From: Symbiodinium sp. CCMP2592
Lineage: Eukaryota; Sar; Dinophyceae; Suessiales; Symbiodiniaceae
Length of the DNA stretch: 64,000 bases
NCBI GenBank assembly: GCA_905221615.1
Contig: CAJNDT010005312.1
Location: 331,001-395,000 of the forward strand
Direction: 5' to 3'
The position numbers and the translations under genes were made by a program. The notes below the pieces were generated by a model. The model made no database searches and was not told where the DNA came from. It saw only the letters and a list, made by a program, of their open reading frames with translations. Within the stretch, counting starts at the first letter, position 1; the number at the start of each line of letters is the position of its first letter. Positions 64,000 through 64,000 of the stretch are shown here, piece by piece.

Positions 64000-64000
64000 A

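Noticed and set aside
1..64000. tRNA, rRNA or spliced-leader RNA genes
   Set aside because: I saw no cloverleaf-like sequence with an intact T-loop, no rRNA core motifs and no dinoflagellate spliced-leader sequence; a covariance search would be decisive.

Overview
The window looks like nuclear DNA of a dinoflagellate. The main support is the only long protein reading frame (39.6-41.3 kb). It is the 3' part of a LINE-type retroelement whose reverse-transcriptase tail runs into two zinc fingers, an arrangement I associate with dinoflagellate LINEs. The TTTAGGG-type telomere-like DNA spread through the window fits but proves nothing. I saw no dinoflagellate spliced-leader sequence, tRNA or rRNA, so the assignment is an inference.

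Layout. Both ends carry the best gene models. On the left (1-1140, minus) is the 5' end of a multi-exon gene of unknown function; its exons join in phase and lead into an acidic tandem-repeat tail that leaves the window. On the right (62769-63999, plus) is a gene with one long first exon, a 112-nt intron and a second exon made mostly of a 15-residue repeat that also leaves the window. Just inside it are an F-box-like exon (60960-61044), a 369-nt open frame (61117-61485) and a minus-strand frame (61895-62134).

Between them lies about 60 kb of short candidate exons (35-170 nt), mostly plus strand, separated by three kinds of filler: (1) degenerate AAACCCT/TTTAGGG telomere-like DNA in runs of one orientation; (2) a dense collection of foldback (MITE-like) elements, most of them 90-120 bp and falling into about a dozen sequence families; (3) microsatellites. 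I called candidate exons from an open frame, coding-like composition and an acceptor (often AG before G) and/or a donor. A short open frame is weak evidence in six frames, so most stay at or below 0.5. Family resemblance is visible for a few: a PAN/Apple-like exon (28279-28381), a MATH/TRAF-like exon on the minus strand (14025-14187), a ZZ-like exon (24693-24762), an F-box-like exon, and a DGLVF...LKWK exon (38990-39071) recalling motifs IV and V of mRNA-capping or ligase nucleotidyltransferases.

The most unusual feature is the intron filler. Foldbacks lie inside one another, one with a clear 9-bp target duplication; the LINE fragment lies inside another; and several foldbacks end within about 20 nt of a proposed splice site. 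This suggests the elements supply or reside in introns, as introner-like elements do, but only transcript data could show it.
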